Source of the DNA: Natronolimnobius baerhuensis
Lineage (GTDB): Archaea; Halobacteriota; Halobacteria; Halobacteriales; Natrialbaceae
Reading direction: 5' to 3'
Length of the DNA: 64,000 nt
Assembly (NCBI RefSeq): GCF_002177135.1
Contig: NZ_MWPH01000002.1
Span: forward strand, 124,001 to 188,000
Shown here: positions 10,017 to 18,399 of the stretch, piece by piece
How positions within the stretch are numbered: position 1 is the stretch's first letter
How the letters are laid out: each line of letters opens with the position of its first letter
The notes under the pieces: generated by a model
Seen by the model: only the letters and a program-made list of their open reading frames with translations
Database searches by the model: none
What the model was told of the DNA's origin: nothing
Translations under genes and position numbers: made by a program

Positions 10017-10127
10017 ACCCACAGATTCACGCCCGCCGAGTAAACAGCATCGTTCTGTGCGTGCATGTCGCAAGGGGGTCGACATGGGAAACAGACACCA
10101 CCGAACAGCGAACCCGCGAGGCTTAAG

Positions 10128-10388
10128 ATGGCTCCCTCGGGAGTGTCAACCGTGCCAGAACCCGTCGAAACGAGTTCACCCGACGGCGTCGACTACGGCT
10201 GGGTGATGCAGACGACGTTCGTCATCACGATCCTCGTGGGCGCGCCCATCGTCGCAATGCTCTCGATCAACGTCGACCTGCCGACGTGGGCCTCCCGCGC
10301 CGAGTTCGCTATCCGCGTCGGTGCCGTCGTCTGGATTGTCGTTGCACTCGCGGTGTTCGCCTACGCCAAGCGCCATCAGGAAGAGTAA
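10128..10388 (+). CDS. Small two-helix membrane protein
   Basis: 86 aa from the ATG at 10128; a GTG at 10152 (VPEPVETSS) is an alternative start. Two hydrophobic helices, TTFVITILVGAPIVAMLS and IRVGAVVWIVVALAVFAYA, are joined by a short loop. It looks like one of the conserved small haloarchaeal membrane proteins of unknown function. Its stop codon directly abuts the stop of the convergent HAD gene with no spacer. Confidence 0.75.
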   Translation: MAPSGVSTVPEPVETSSPDGVDYGWVMQTTFVITILVGAPIVAMLSINVDLPTWASRAEFAIRVGAVVWIVVALAVFAYAKRHQEE

Positions 10389-10910
10389 CTACTCAACGTA
10401 CTCGAAGGCCGTTCCCGCCCGCTCGGCCGTCAGTTCGTCCCGCCTCGAGTCGCCGACGAACACCGTCTGGGCAGGCTCGGCCTCGAGTTCGCGAACAGCG
10501 GTTAACAGCGGCTCTGGATCCGGTTTCTGCGTTGCGACGCTATCCCGGCCGACAACAGACTCGACTGCTGAATCGAGGTCGTGAGTCTCGAGTGCGATCC
10601 GACACGCAGCCTCGCAGTTGAGCGAGCAGACGCCGACGGGAACCGTCCGGTCAAGCAGTTCATCGGCGTGTGCCAGACGTGGCGCGGCGCGTGCGCCCTC
10701 GCGTTCGTGGGCCGCAATAGCGGACTCGACGGCAGCCTCGAGGCCGACATCGGTCGCAGCCTCAAGCATTCCCCAGAGGCCGTCGCCGGGTGGCGTTTTC
10801 CCGGCTTCCTCGTAGACCGCGGAGACGTCGGTTGCAACGGCTCCCCAGTCTACCTCGAGGTCGACTAACGTCCCGTCCAGATCGTAGACGACGGCGTCGT
10901 ATGTGCTCAC
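10389..10910 (-). CDS. HAD-superfamily phosphatase
   Basis: 173 aa haloacid-dehalogenase hydrolase similar to phosphoglycolate phosphatases. Motif I is DLDGTLVD (residues about 9-16), motif II lies near VCSLN, the motif III lysine is in QKPDPEP and motif IV is GDSRRDE. A helical cap is inserted after motif I. A GTG start at 10910 gives MSTYDAVVYDLDG; a longer frame exists but lacks similarity. A TATA-like stretch near 10934-10944 fits this start. The true substrate is unknown. Confidence 0.85.
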   Translation of the reverse strand: MSTYDAVVYDLDGTLVDLEVDWGAVATDVSAVYEEAGKTPPGDGLWGMLEAATDVGLEAAVESAIAAHEREGARAAPRLAHADELLDRTVPVGVCSLNCEAACRIALETHDLDSAVESVVGRDSVATQKPDPEPLLTAVRELEAEPAQTVFVGDSRRDELTAERAGTAFEYVE

Positions 10911-10940
10911 AGCTACGACAGTATAGGAGCGGCAAGAGAA

Positions 10941-10985
10941 TATATGTACTGCCAGCCCGCGGTCCCGCGGGTGGTGACAGTCATC
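10941..10985. terminator. GC-rich hairpin between two HAD genes
   Basis: CCCGCGG at 10956-10962 pairs with CCGCGGG at 10965-10971 around a two-base loop, with imperfect flanking arms. It lies just behind the stop of the 11003-12298 gene (minus strand), so a terminator role is likely. Its arms and a flanking TGTAC resemble the palindrome family at 17473, 59482 and 60936. Confidence 0.4.
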
Positions 10986-11002
10986 AGGGCACTCCGAGCC
11001 GC

Positions 11003-12298
11003 TCAGTTGAGTCGCGCCAGCCGATTGAGCGCGTACACCGTCCGCAACACGTCGACGCTCTGGCCCTGATCGAAGACGAGTTCGTCCGTCTCGAGGACGT
11101 GTTCCAGGGTCTCTCTCGAGGCGTGTTCGGGCGCAGCCGAGATACCTGCGTTGGTGTCGTCGACCCACTCCATGACGCGCAGGTCGCTTTTCGAGTCGCC
11201 CATCACGAGCGCGAACGGATCGTCGATTCCTAACACGTCGAGTGCGCGCTCGACGCCAACGACCTTGTTCAACTCGAGGCTGCCGATTTCGGCGGCATCA
11301 GCTTCGTAGTAGGCGACGTCGATTCGCTCGAGTGTGTCTGCAATTCGGTCGGGAACTTCCTCGGCATCGCGGTCTGGATAGACGCCTTCGCTCTCGAGGA
11401 CGGCCCGGATTTCGGGGTCCTGTGCGGCGTAGAAGGCGCGGGTCCAGTCGACGATGGTCTCGTCGCTGATCTCGGTTGGACCGTCGTCACCGGCGGTTTC
11501 GGTTTCAGTTTCGCCGTCCAACTCGAGGGCTGCCCTGACGGCGTCGGCGAGCAGGTCGATGAGGTAGACCAGCGCCTCGTCGATGACGGCGCGAGCGTCC
11601 GACGACCCGGTCTCGTAGTTGGGTTTCATCGTGACGTTGAACTCGTTGCCCTGCAGGTGACAGCCACGCCGAAGCGTCTCGGGTGCTTCGGGAAGGATAC
11701 GCGAGCGAACGTCGTCGAAGACCGTCCGAATCTCGTCGTCTAAGTCCTCGTAGAGCAACTGCTTCGTCTCTGCGCCGTGGCCCGGCGTGAAGACGCCAGT
11801 GCCCGCCTCGTAGACGATGGAGAGCTCTCCCGAGTGGACGATTTCGCTGCCAAGCCCCTGGATTGCAAAGCCCTTGACGTTCTCTAAGGTCTGGCCCGTA
11901 CAGATGACAATCGGCACGCCAGCCTCGTGAAACTCCGTCAGGACGTGTAGCGTCTCGCGGGGGATTTCGTTGTCCGTTCCACCGGCCGACCGCAGCGTCT
12001 CATCGACGTCGAGGACGAGCACGTTCACCGCGCGGCCGTACTTGGCCTCGAGATCGAGCGCGGTAAAGGCCTGATCGCGGTCGGCCCACGAGGCGACTTC
12101 CGCGAAGGTTTCGCCGGCCGCAAACCCCGACCGAATCTCGTCTTTGCGCGCCTCGAGTTCGTCCGTCGCTTCCTGCCAGTGATCGAGGGCGACACGGGAG
12201 TCGACGGCCGGGAAGACGTCGACAAACTCCTGATACTCGCGTAGCGTCTTCGTGTCGTACTCGTCGTAGAGCCGGTAGACGAGGTCGTATCGCTCCAT
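11003..12298 (-). CDS. HAD-family hydrolase, large, unknown substrate
   Basis: 431 aa. After an N-terminal helical region (about 1-85) comes HAD motif I, LDVDETLRS, at about 92-100, then VICTGQTLENV (motif II) and, near the C-terminus, MGDSKSDLRVMEWV (motif IV). Spacing and the Asp-rich last motif resemble the Cof/sucrose-phosphatase-like class with a long cap between about 190 and 330. The cap contains an acidic linker (ETETAGDDG). The start at 12298 (MERYDLVYRL) is chosen because the upstream extension is non-homologous. It lies 92 bases before the smaller HAD gene on the same strand. Confidence 0.75.
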   Translation of the reverse strand: MERYDLVYRLYDEYDTKTLREYQEFVDVFPAVDSRVALDHWQEATDELEARKDEIRSGFAAGETFAEVASWADRDQAFTALDLEAKYGRAVNVLVLDVDETLRSAGGTDNEIPRETLHVLTEFHEAGVPIVICTGQTLENVKGFAIQGLGSEIVHSGELSIVYEAGTGVFTPGHGAETKQLLYEDLDDEIRTVFDDVRSRILPEAPETLRRGCHLQGNEFNVTMKPNYETGSSDARAVIDEALVYLIDLLADAVRAALELDGETETETAGDDGPTEISDETIVDWTRAFYAAQDPEIRAVLESEGVYPDRDAEEVPDRIADTLERIDVAYYEADAAEIGSLELNKVVGVERALDVLGIDDPFALVMGDSKSDLRVMEWVDDTNAGISAAPEHASRETLEHVLETDELVFDQGQSVDVLRTVYALNRLARLN

Positions 12299-12442
12299 GA
12301 TAGCACCAGACGCTGGCAGAGGGATAATCGTTTGCAGTTCACTCGAGTGTGTTCGCTGGCACGGAAGGCTGTGACTGTCAGCGCAGGCGAACAATTGGCC
12401 GACGACGACACGACTATAAAAATGGCGCTCGAAGCGTCGTTT

Positions 12443-13096
12443 ATGAAAAACGTCGACGACCTCATCGAGAGTGCGGCGGAACTCGCAGACCGCGGGCTTT
12501 CGAAGGGCGAGATTGCAGACGAACTGAACGTCTCCCGTGAGACGGCAAGTTGGCTCGTCGAACGCAGCGGCTCGACCACCCAGCTGTCGGGCAATGGAAC
12601 GACTACCACTGACGCATCAGCGAGCGGGCCACAGGATATCCACGTCGACTGGTCCGCCATCGGTCGCGACAGCAAGCGACTGGGTCACATCGCGACGGCG
12701 ATGGCCGACCTGCTCGCCAAACACGGCGAAGACGTCGACCTGACAGTCGGCATCGAGAAAGCCGGCGGCCCGATTGCAACGCTCATCGCCCGCGAACTCG
12801 AGAGCGATATGGCGTCGTACACGCCCGCAAAACATCAGTGGGAAGAAGGCGATATCGAGGATCTGGGCGGGACGTTCTCGCGGAATTTTGCGACGATTCG
12901 GGACCGCGAGTGCTACGTCGTTGACGATACGATTACGAGCGGAACGACGATGCGCGAGACAATCGAAGCAATTCGCACAGAGGGTGGCGAACCGCTTGCC
13001 TGCGTCGTCCTCGCGGACAAACAGGGCGTCGAGGAGATCGACGGTGTTCCCGTCTACTCGCTGTTTCAGGTTATCAGCGTCGGCAAAGACGACTGA
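12443..13096 (+). CDS. gfcR: Transcriptional regulator GfcR (PRT-domain)
   Basis: Haloarchaeal regulator with an N-terminal helix-turn-helix (about 10-45: ADRGLSKGEIADELNVSRETASWLVER) and a C-terminal phosphoribosyltransferase-like domain with the PRPP loop VVDDTITSGTT. Family members, earlier called orotate phosphoribosyltransferase-like, activate sugar-catabolism and pyruvate-metabolism genes in Haloferax (established knowledge). The start MKNVDDLIESA at 12443 is the family start; an ATG seven codons upstream is also in frame. Length 217 aa. It is divergent from the HAD gene, with 144 bases between starts. Confidence 0.88.
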   Translation: MKNVDDLIESAAELADRGLSKGEIADELNVSRETASWLVERSGSTTQLSGNGTTTTDASASGPQDIHVDWSAIGRDSKRLGHIATAMADLLAKHGEDVDLTVGIEKAGGPIATLIARELESDMASYTPAKHQWEEGDIEDLGGTFSRNFATIRDRECYVVDDTITSGTTMRETIEAIRTEGGEPLACVVLADKQGVEEIDGVPVYSLFQVISVGKDD

Positions 13097-13488
13097 TCGG
13101 CTCCGTTGGATCGTCTTCGCGACCACAGACGGACTTGTTTGTAGTCATCGCCGGATGCGTTTGGCTGCTCGCAATTGTCAAGCCCGGTTCCGCACGTGAG
13201 GTCCAGTCAGAACGTAGTATTTAAAATCGCCGGCGACTCGAGACAGTTTCATCGCGTTTCAGTCGCTGTCGACACCGGTGGTGCGGTAACACAGATTTTC
13301 GCCGCTGAAACAGTCCACACAGGAGCCTCAGGGGCCGTGATTTCGAGGCCTCGTCGCGTCTCTCCCGGCTGGCCCCCTCGAAGATGGCAGTCTCGAGCGT
13401 AAGAGTTGGTTGGTCGAACACTCACTCGAGTCAGTCTATTATAGGTCGCTCATTCTCTTGATGACCGGCGTCCCGTTTCCGGTGGTAC
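13097..13488. other. Intergenic region with an orphan strong TATA box
   Basis: 392 bases without a supported gene. A near-ideal haloarchaeal TATA box, TATTTAAAA, occurs at 13218-13226, but the next start codon is about 260 bases downstream. Transcription from it would begin near 13245-13250, giving either a long leader for the 13489 gene or a small RNA. I see no tRNA, SRP or RNase P signature. A GAGGCCTC palindrome lies near 13345. Confidence 0.4.
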
Positions 13489-13698
13489 ATGACTGACCGA
13501 CTCCGACGCCGACGACTGATTGCACTGAGTGGTGCCGTCGCCGCCACCGCACTCGCAGGCTGTGGCGACGAGGGACCGGGCGAAGAAGAGCCGACAGAGG
13601 GTGAAGACCCCGTCGATGAAGACGACCCTGCTGCCGAAGACGAAGAAGAGGACCCTGCCGCCGAAGACGAAGAAGACGAAAGCGACGACGACCTGTAG
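13489..13698 (+). CDS. Small acidic Tat lipoprotein
   Basis: 69 aa. It starts with a twin-arginine-like run (RRRRLIALSG), a short hydrophobic stretch and a lipobox LAGC at about 22-25; the mature part is nearly all Asp, Glu, Ala and Pro. It is likely a membrane-anchored polyanionic peptide outside the cell. It is too short and simple for homology-based naming. It is convergent with the dehydrogenase-like gene, from which a palindromic repeat separates it. Confidence 0.65.
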   Translation: MTDRLRRRRLIALSGAVAATALAGCGDEGPGEEEPTEGEDPVDEDDPAAEDEEEDPAAEDEEDESDDDL

Positions 13699-13841
13699 GC
13701 CGGTCACTCGAACGCACCCTATTGCCGACGTTCACGGCCTCTTTTTACAGCGACACGCAGTGCTTGCAGCGGATAGTGCCATAAAAAACAGTGAGAACGG
13801 CCTCGAGTGACTCTCGGCGAGTCAGCGGCGAGGGGGGGGTA

Positions 13842-13919
13842 TACTACCGGACAACAGTCAGTGACGATGTTCGACCAAACGGGAGGTCGAAAATCTGTCA
13901 CTCGTTTTGTCCAGCGGTA
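13842..13919. repeat. Dispersed palindrome family 1, copy A
   Basis: 78-bp imperfect inverted repeat. The outer arms begin TACTACCGGACAA and end TTGTCCAGCGGTA; inner arms contain AGTGAC and TCACT, and a perfect 7-bp stem TTCGACC/GGTCGAA closes the centre. It is nearly identical to 22466-22534. It lies between two convergent stop codons, with its right end directly before the dehydrogenase stop, so it could work as a bidirectional terminator. A run of eight G (13832-13839) precedes it. Confidence 0.8.
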
Positions 13920-15995
13920 TTAGGCGATGGCGGTTTCGGGATCCTCGCCGTTGGTGTCGTTGTCGTCGTCTGGGTCGTCCTCAGCCATTGCATCGTCGTC
14001 CTCGTAGTCCTCGTCTTCTCCGTCTATCGGTTCGTCCTCGGCCTCTGGGTCGTCTTCCTCATCTTCGTACTCGTCTTCTGCAACGTCGTCCTCGGGCTCA
14101 TCCATCTCGTCGTCTGCGTCGACGAGTCGGTAGACGTACCCCTCGCCCTCGACGGTGGAGGTGTCCGAAGTAAGGACGTATACTTCACCGTTGTGGTCGC
14201 GGCCGAAGGCGTAGACGAGTTGCGTGAGCAGCCCGTTCTCGACCACGTCGCTGTTGCCCTCGAAGGTGACCTCTTCCATCGACCAGAGATCGACCTCGTC
14301 GGGTGGGTAGTAGGGACTCTCCTCATCAACGACATCGTCGTCCATCTCGTCGTCAGCATCGACGTCGTCGCCGTTGTCGTCCATCGCCTCCTCGTCCGTC
14401 TCGTCGTTTTCGTAGTCGTCGTCGGCGTCGTCTACTGCCCCATCGTCGTCGGCGTCGTCCGCTTCGCCGCGGTCGACGTCTTCGTCGTCGCCGTTTTCGT
14501 AGTCGTCATCCTCATCGGCGTACTCGTCGTCTTCGTAGTCATCGCCGTTTTCGTAGTCATCCTCATCATCGGCGTACTCGTCGTCTTCGTACTCCTCGTC
14601 TTCAGCATCGTCCTCGTACTCTTCATCCTCATCGTCGACCAGTTCCTCGTCCTCGCCGTTGGGCCAGTCTTCGGGCGGTTCCGCGATGAACACGCGGCCG
14701 CCGCCTTCGCCGTTCCAGCTCCAGTCGCCGAAGACGTATGATCCCTCGAGGCCGGGGACCTCACTCCCTTCGTACATACGCCCGCCGACGATGGCGACGC
14801 CGATGCGGTCGCGGTCATCGCCCTGCGTGCCGGCATCTCCGTACTCGTCGGCGTAGCGACCTATGTCGGCTTCCTGTGGATACTCGATAACGGGGCCGAG
14901 TAACGGTTCGCCGTCGCGGCCAGGGCCGGCATCGCCCTCGACCGTATCTGGGCAGTCTTCCGGTGGGTCTTCCGGAGTGGCGGGGTCGAAGCAGTGGGTT
15001 CCTTCCCAGACGTTCCAGCCGTAGTTGCCGCCGGCCTCAACGTGGTTGATGGTTTCGAACAGCGCCTGGCCGACGTCGGCCGCGAGCAGTTCGCCGTTCT
15101 CGAAGGACATTCCCCACGGGTTGCGGTGACCCCAGGACCAGTATTCGTCGAGCTGGCCCTCCTCATCTACCAGCGGGTTGTCGTCCGGAATGCCGTAGTT
15201 GCGCTCGTCGTCCTCGCCGTCGACATCGAGACGCAAGATTCCGCCCAGCAGGTTGTGTTCGGTGTCCTGTCCGTTGCCGCCCGCAATCTCGCCGTACCAG
15301 TCGTCGACGTGTCCCTCATCATCGTCGCCGCCACCGCCACCGTCGCCCGTTGCCATATAGAGATAGCCGTCCGGCCCGAACGCAATCGGCCCCGCGTTGT
15401 GGTTGAACTGTGGCTGTGGCACCTCGAGGAGGATTTCCTCTGAATCGGGGTCGGCCGTCTCGTTGTCGTCGTCGGCGTGGAACTCCGAGAGACGCTCGAG
15501 GTGGTTGACCTCCTCCGGCACCTCTGCACCGGGTGCGCCGTACTCAGGCTCCTCGCCCTCGGCACTATACCGAACGAAGAAGCGGCCGTTTTCCTCGAAA
15601 TCCGGGTGGAACGCGAGTCCAAGGAGTCCGCGCTCGTCGAAGGCTTCCTCGATGTCGGCCATCCGTTCTTCGATGTCGAGGAACGGCTCATCCTCGAGGC
15701 CGTCGTCCGTGAGGACGTAAACCTGGCCAGTCTGGTCGACAACGAATCGACGGTCAGTCTCCTCCTCGGCCGTTACAAAGTCAGTCGGCGCGGTCAGTCC
15801 CGACGCAACTTGCTCGAGGCCGACAGTTGGCCCCTCGGCGAAAATCGAGCCCTCCTGCACGCCCGCTGCCTCGAGTGCTGCGGAGGACTGGCTCGAGCCG
15901 GCCGCAGACGTTGCTGCGACGCCGACAAGCGACGATGCTGCGGCCGCTCGAAGTACTGTTCGTCTTGCTACTGATCGGTTATCATTGTTGCTCAT
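13920..15995 (-). CDS. PQQ-type glucose/sorbosone dehydrogenase-like protein
   Basis: 691 aa secreted beta-propeller. The Tat signal NRSVARRTVLRAAAASSLVG is followed by a GSDH domain: FDERGLLGLAFHPDFEENG, FNHNAGPIAFGPDGYLY and GDGGGGGDDDEG, the usual PQQ- and calcium-site neighbourhoods of soluble aldose dehydrogenases. Within the propeller, after VFIAEPPEDWP, about 100 residues of Asp/Glu/Tyr/Asn-rich repeats are inserted; the domain then resumes (VDLWSMEEVTFEG) and a further acidic tail follows. The start at 15995 (MSNNDNRSVARR) places the twin arginines correctly. It is downstream of and on the same strand as the two-domain cupredoxin, a plausible electron acceptor (inference). Confidence 0.85.
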   Translation of the reverse strand: MSNNDNRSVARRTVLRAAAASSLVGVAATSAAGSSQSSAALEAAGVQEGSIFAEGPTVGLEQVASGLTAPTDFVTAEEETDRRFVVDQTGQVYVLTDDGLEDEPFLDIEERMADIEEAFDERGLLGLAFHPDFEENGRFFVRYSAEGEEPEYGAPGAEVPEEVNHLERLSEFHADDDNETADPDSEEILLEVPQPQFNHNAGPIAFGPDGYLYMATGDGGGGGDDDEGHVDDWYGEIAGGNGQDTEHNLLGGILRLDVDGEDDERNYGIPDDNPLVDEEGQLDEYWSWGHRNPWGMSFENGELLAADVGQALFETINHVEAGGNYGWNVWEGTHCFDPATPEDPPEDCPDTVEGDAGPGRDGEPLLGPVIEYPQEADIGRYADEYGDAGTQGDDRDRIGVAIVGGRMYEGSEVPGLEGSYVFGDWSWNGEGGGRVFIAEPPEDWPNGEDEELVDDEDEEYEDDAEDEEYEDDEYADDEDDYENGDDYEDDEYADEDDDYENGDDEDVDRGEADDADDDGAVDDADDDYENDETDEEAMDDNGDDVDADDEMDDDVVDEESPYYPPDEVDLWSMEEVTFEGNSDVVENGLLTQLVYAFGRDHNGEVYVLTSDTSTVEGEGYVYRLVDADDEMDEPEDDVAEDEYEDEEDDPEAEDEPIDGEDEDYEDDDAMAEDDPDDDNDTNGEDPETAIA
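14385..14660. repeat. Acidic tandem-repeat insertion inside dehydrogenase gene
   Basis: Short imperfect DNA repeats built on tcgtcttcgtagtcatc-like units encode runs such as EYEDDEY and DDYENGDDYEDDEY. The insertion interrupts the last part of the propeller without breaking the frame. It is prone to length change by recombination or slippage. Confidence 0.75.
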
Positions 15996-16205
15996 GGTGT
16001 GGCTTGTCTGAGTTGGTGTCTCTACAGTCACTCTTCACCCGTTCGTGACCGAGACAACACGCGTTCCGTGGTATTCGCCACCAATAAACAACTGAGATCG
16101 TTCCTCTTGTAACACTGACTTGTCTTCCCACTAGCCGTGATTGGCCGCGACAAATCTGTGACTGACTAACGAAAGTCGAGACTTCCAGCGAGAAATACCC
16201 GATTC

Positions 16206-16222
16206 GACGGGACCGTCCCGTC
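16206..16222 (-). terminator. Perfect hairpin behind cupredoxin gene
   Basis: GACGGGAC and GTCCCGTC, separated by one base, form a perfect palindrome 22 bases after the minus-strand stop at 16244. It is placed as a terminator of the cupredoxin gene; no strong U-run follows. Confidence 0.4.
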
Positions 16223-16243
16223 TCCGCCTGTGCGTCACGGCGA

Positions 16244-17218
16244 CTACGTGTCAGTCTCCGTTTCTGCGTCCTCGTCCCCTGTAACCTCGATTTCCCCTTC
16301 AGCACCCGTCTCCTCGTCGCGGTAGGTCACGAGTTCAGGTGGGGCAGCAAACGTAATCGCGCCTGTCTCCCCCACCTCGAGCGCCTCCGAGCGAAGGAAC
16401 TCCTCGCCGTCGTCCGTCTCGAGGACGAGTTCGGTTGCCTGCTCCTCAAGGTCGTCGTCCGCATTGTCTGTCGCTGTCTCCTCTGCATCGTCTTCGTCCG
16501 TCTCCTCCGCATCGGTGTCCGTCTCCTCGCTCGCCTCGAGGTCGTTCGTCCAGGTGAGAACGTAGGCACTGCCTGCCTCGAGTTCGAGGGTTGGATTCAC
16601 GTCGTCTGTCTGCTCGTTCTCGTCGTCTGCCTCCAAATCCTCATCATCAGCGTCTATCTCGTCCGATTCCTCGAGAATCCAGCCATCGTCCTCGAGCGTA
16701 AACTCGAAGTGTTCCTCGACGACAGCGGCGAATTCCAGTACGGTCTCGTCTGGGTCGTCAGCAGTGTCCTCGTCCTCGTCTTCGCCTGCGTCACCGAGTT
16801 CGACGTCACCACGCATCGACTGAGGATGTGGTGCACAGTAGTACTCTGCCATCCCCTCTTCGGCGGTGAATTCGACGGTCTGTGTTTCGCCCGATCCGGA
16901 GATGATCTCCGTCTCGACCAGATTCTCACCGTCGTCGTCCTCGATCACGAAGTTGTGACCGACGCCGTCTTCGTTCTCCCAGACGAGGACGTACTCCGTG
17001 CCAGCCTCGAGTTCGAGCGTCGGATTTCGCTCGCCGTCGATGTCGTCCGGTTCGACGCCAACCCAGCCGGTTGTCCGCCCCTCGAGAACGATATCTGCGT
17101 CGTCCTGCAGCCGTGCCTGTGTTGTTGCGCTCCCAATGCCGACTGCGAGACCCGTTGCAGCGGCTGCTCGGAGGAGTGTCCGCCGAAGTGTGCCCGTGTG
17201 TGCGTGTGAAGTTGTCAT
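16244..17218 (-). CDS. Two-domain cupredoxin, second domain copper-less
   Basis: 324 aa, Tat-type signal (TLRRTLLRAAAATGLAVG) without a lipobox cysteine. Domain 1 (about 40-150) starts TTGWVGVEP and carries copper ligands His (GVGHNF), Cys, His and Met (YYCAPHPQSM). After an acidic linker, domain 2 repeats the strand NPTLELEAGSAYVLTW and ends in an EGEIEVTG strand, but it has no Cys or His at the ligand positions and a long Asp/Glu/Thr loop instead. This is an internal duplication with loss of the metal site. Domain 1 is paralogous to the lipoprotein at 166-873. It lies upstream of and co-directional with the dehydrogenase-like gene (248-base gap). Confidence 0.82.
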   Translation of the reverse strand: MTTSHAHTGTLRRTLLRAAAATGLAVGIGSATTQARLQDDADIVLEGRTTGWVGVEPDDIDGERNPTLELEAGTEYVLVWENEDGVGHNFVIEDDDGENLVETEIISGSGETQTVEFTAEEGMAEYYCAPHPQSMRGDVELGDAGEDEDEDTADDPDETVLEFAAVVEEHFEFTLEDDGWILEESDEIDADDEDLEADDENEQTDDVNPTLELEAGSAYVLTWTNDLEASEETDTDAEETDEDDAEETATDNADDDLEEQATELVLETDDGEEFLRSEALEVGETGAITFAAPPELVTYRDEETGAEGEIEVTGDEDAETETDT

Positions 17219-17559
17219 TGCTATCAGTCACCCCATAACCCCAGAGAATGGGTTCTGAGACCATCCACAGACAGGGCCGAGCCAGCAATAAACCGCGCCG
17301 ACTGTTTTCGCCTTTCACGACATCTATCAGCCCTTACTGGACAGTAACTCCGAATTAGTACGCTAAGATGGCGTCTCCCTTGAGACAACAGCGGTGCACT
17401 CCTCCACCAGAGACACGAAAGCACTGCCGTCGGCTGGTATTCAGTGAGTTTCCCGCCGATTCGAGACACTCGAGCGAATCAGATGGACCGTTAAACGGCA
17501 GTTCCGAGCACCCGCGACCGTTCTACGGGTGCACCGGCAAACCGGTACAACAGACGGTA
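17219..17559. other. Intergenic region between cupredoxin and phoU
   Basis: 341 bases. It holds the upstream region of the cupredoxin gene (right to left) and, at its right end, copy A of palindrome family 2. No supported reading frame: the one open frame (minus, 17469-17224) lacks protein-like composition and any recognised family. Confidence 0.5.
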
Positions 17560-17562
17560 TTA
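17473..17562. repeat. Dispersed palindrome family 2, copy A
   Basis: Core hairpin GCACCCG (17508-17514) with CGGGTGC (17526-17532) around the loop CGACCGTTCTA, followed by a second hairpin ACCGG-caaa-CCGGT (17533-17546) and then TACAACAGACGG. Its right end runs into the phoU stop codon, so it is the immediate 3' end of phoU. It matches copies at 59482-59570 and 60936-61011. Confidence 0.7.
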
Positions 17563-18231
17563 GTAGATGAGTTCGTCGTCGTTTTCGACCATATAGAGCG
17601 TCCGCGCCGCGATATTGACCGCGTGGTCACCGACCCGTTCGAGATCACGAATCGTCAACAACAGTCGGGAGACATCTTGGAGCAGGCGTTCGACTTCGTC
17701 GGCTTCCTCCAGTTCACGCTCGATCAGGTCCCGAACGACGATCCCGCTTGCACGCTCAGCGAACTGATCGATATCGTCGTCGCGATTGGCCAGTTCACGA
17801 CAGGTGTCGGTATCTTCCGTATCGTAGGCCACCATCGCCGTTTCGACCATCTCGAGGGTCATATCGCCCATCGCCTGGACGTCGACGTCGGGAAACAGTT
17901 CCTGTTCCGACTCGAACGTATACTCGCCGAGATTGACCGCGAGATCGCCGATCCGCTCGAGGTCAGTGATGATCTTGAACGATGCAGCGATAAATCGCAG
18001 ATCGCTTGCAACAGGCTGTTGCAGCGCGAGCAAGTCGATACAGTCTTGCTCGAGATCGAGATACATCCGATTGATCTCACCGTCGCCTTGCATCACCTGT
18101 TCGGCGAGCGCTTCGTCTTTCTGCTCGAGTGCGTCGAGCCCCATGCGAAGCCGTTCCATTACGACCTCGCTCATGTAGAGGATATCCTCTCGGAGTTCCT
18201 CGAGTTTTTCTTGATATGATTTCCGAGCCAT
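17560..18231 (-). CDS. phoU: PhoU phosphate-signalling protein
   Basis: 223 aa all-helical protein with two PhoU repeats; each carries the metal-binding helix pattern (ITDLERIGDLAVN and IRDLERVGDHAVN). PhoU proteins link the Pst transporter to phosphate regulation. The start at 18231 (MARKSYQEKLEEL) is the family start, and a TATA box CTATATTGC at 18256-18264 sits 28 bases upstream, giving a leaderless mRNA. It stands alone here, 31 kb from the pst genes. Confidence 0.92.
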   Translation of the reverse strand: MARKSYQEKLEELREDILYMSEVVMERLRMGLDALEQKDEALAEQVMQGDGEINRMYLDLEQDCIDLLALQQPVASDLRFIAASFKIITDLERIGDLAVNLGEYTFESEQELFPDVDVQAMGDMTLEMVETAMVAYDTEDTDTCRELANRDDDIDQFAERASGIVVRDLIERELEEADEVERLLQDVSRLLLTIRDLERVGDHAVNIAARTLYMVENDDELIY

Positions 18232-18255
18232 AGTCCACCGACCTTTCCGGGCGGC

Positions 18256-18264
18256 AATATAGCT
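18256..18264 (-). promoter_or_regulatory. TATA box of phoU
   Basis: Minus-strand CTATATTGC, centred about 28 bases before the phoU start, the spacing expected when transcription begins at or next to the start codon. Confidence 0.55.
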
Positions 18265-18399
18265 TGTGCTCGCTGTAGCTCGGCGAAACACGCCGTGGAG
18301 ACGGGCACTGGCCCACTCGCGTCGGGTACGTACGAAAAACTGCACCAGCAGCAACGACTATACGAGCGTCTTCGTAACTACTCGAGTAGAATACAAACA

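Noticed and set aside
13097..13488. SRP RNA or RNase P RNA
   Set aside because: Neither the SRP helix 8 motif nor the RNase P conserved boxes are present.
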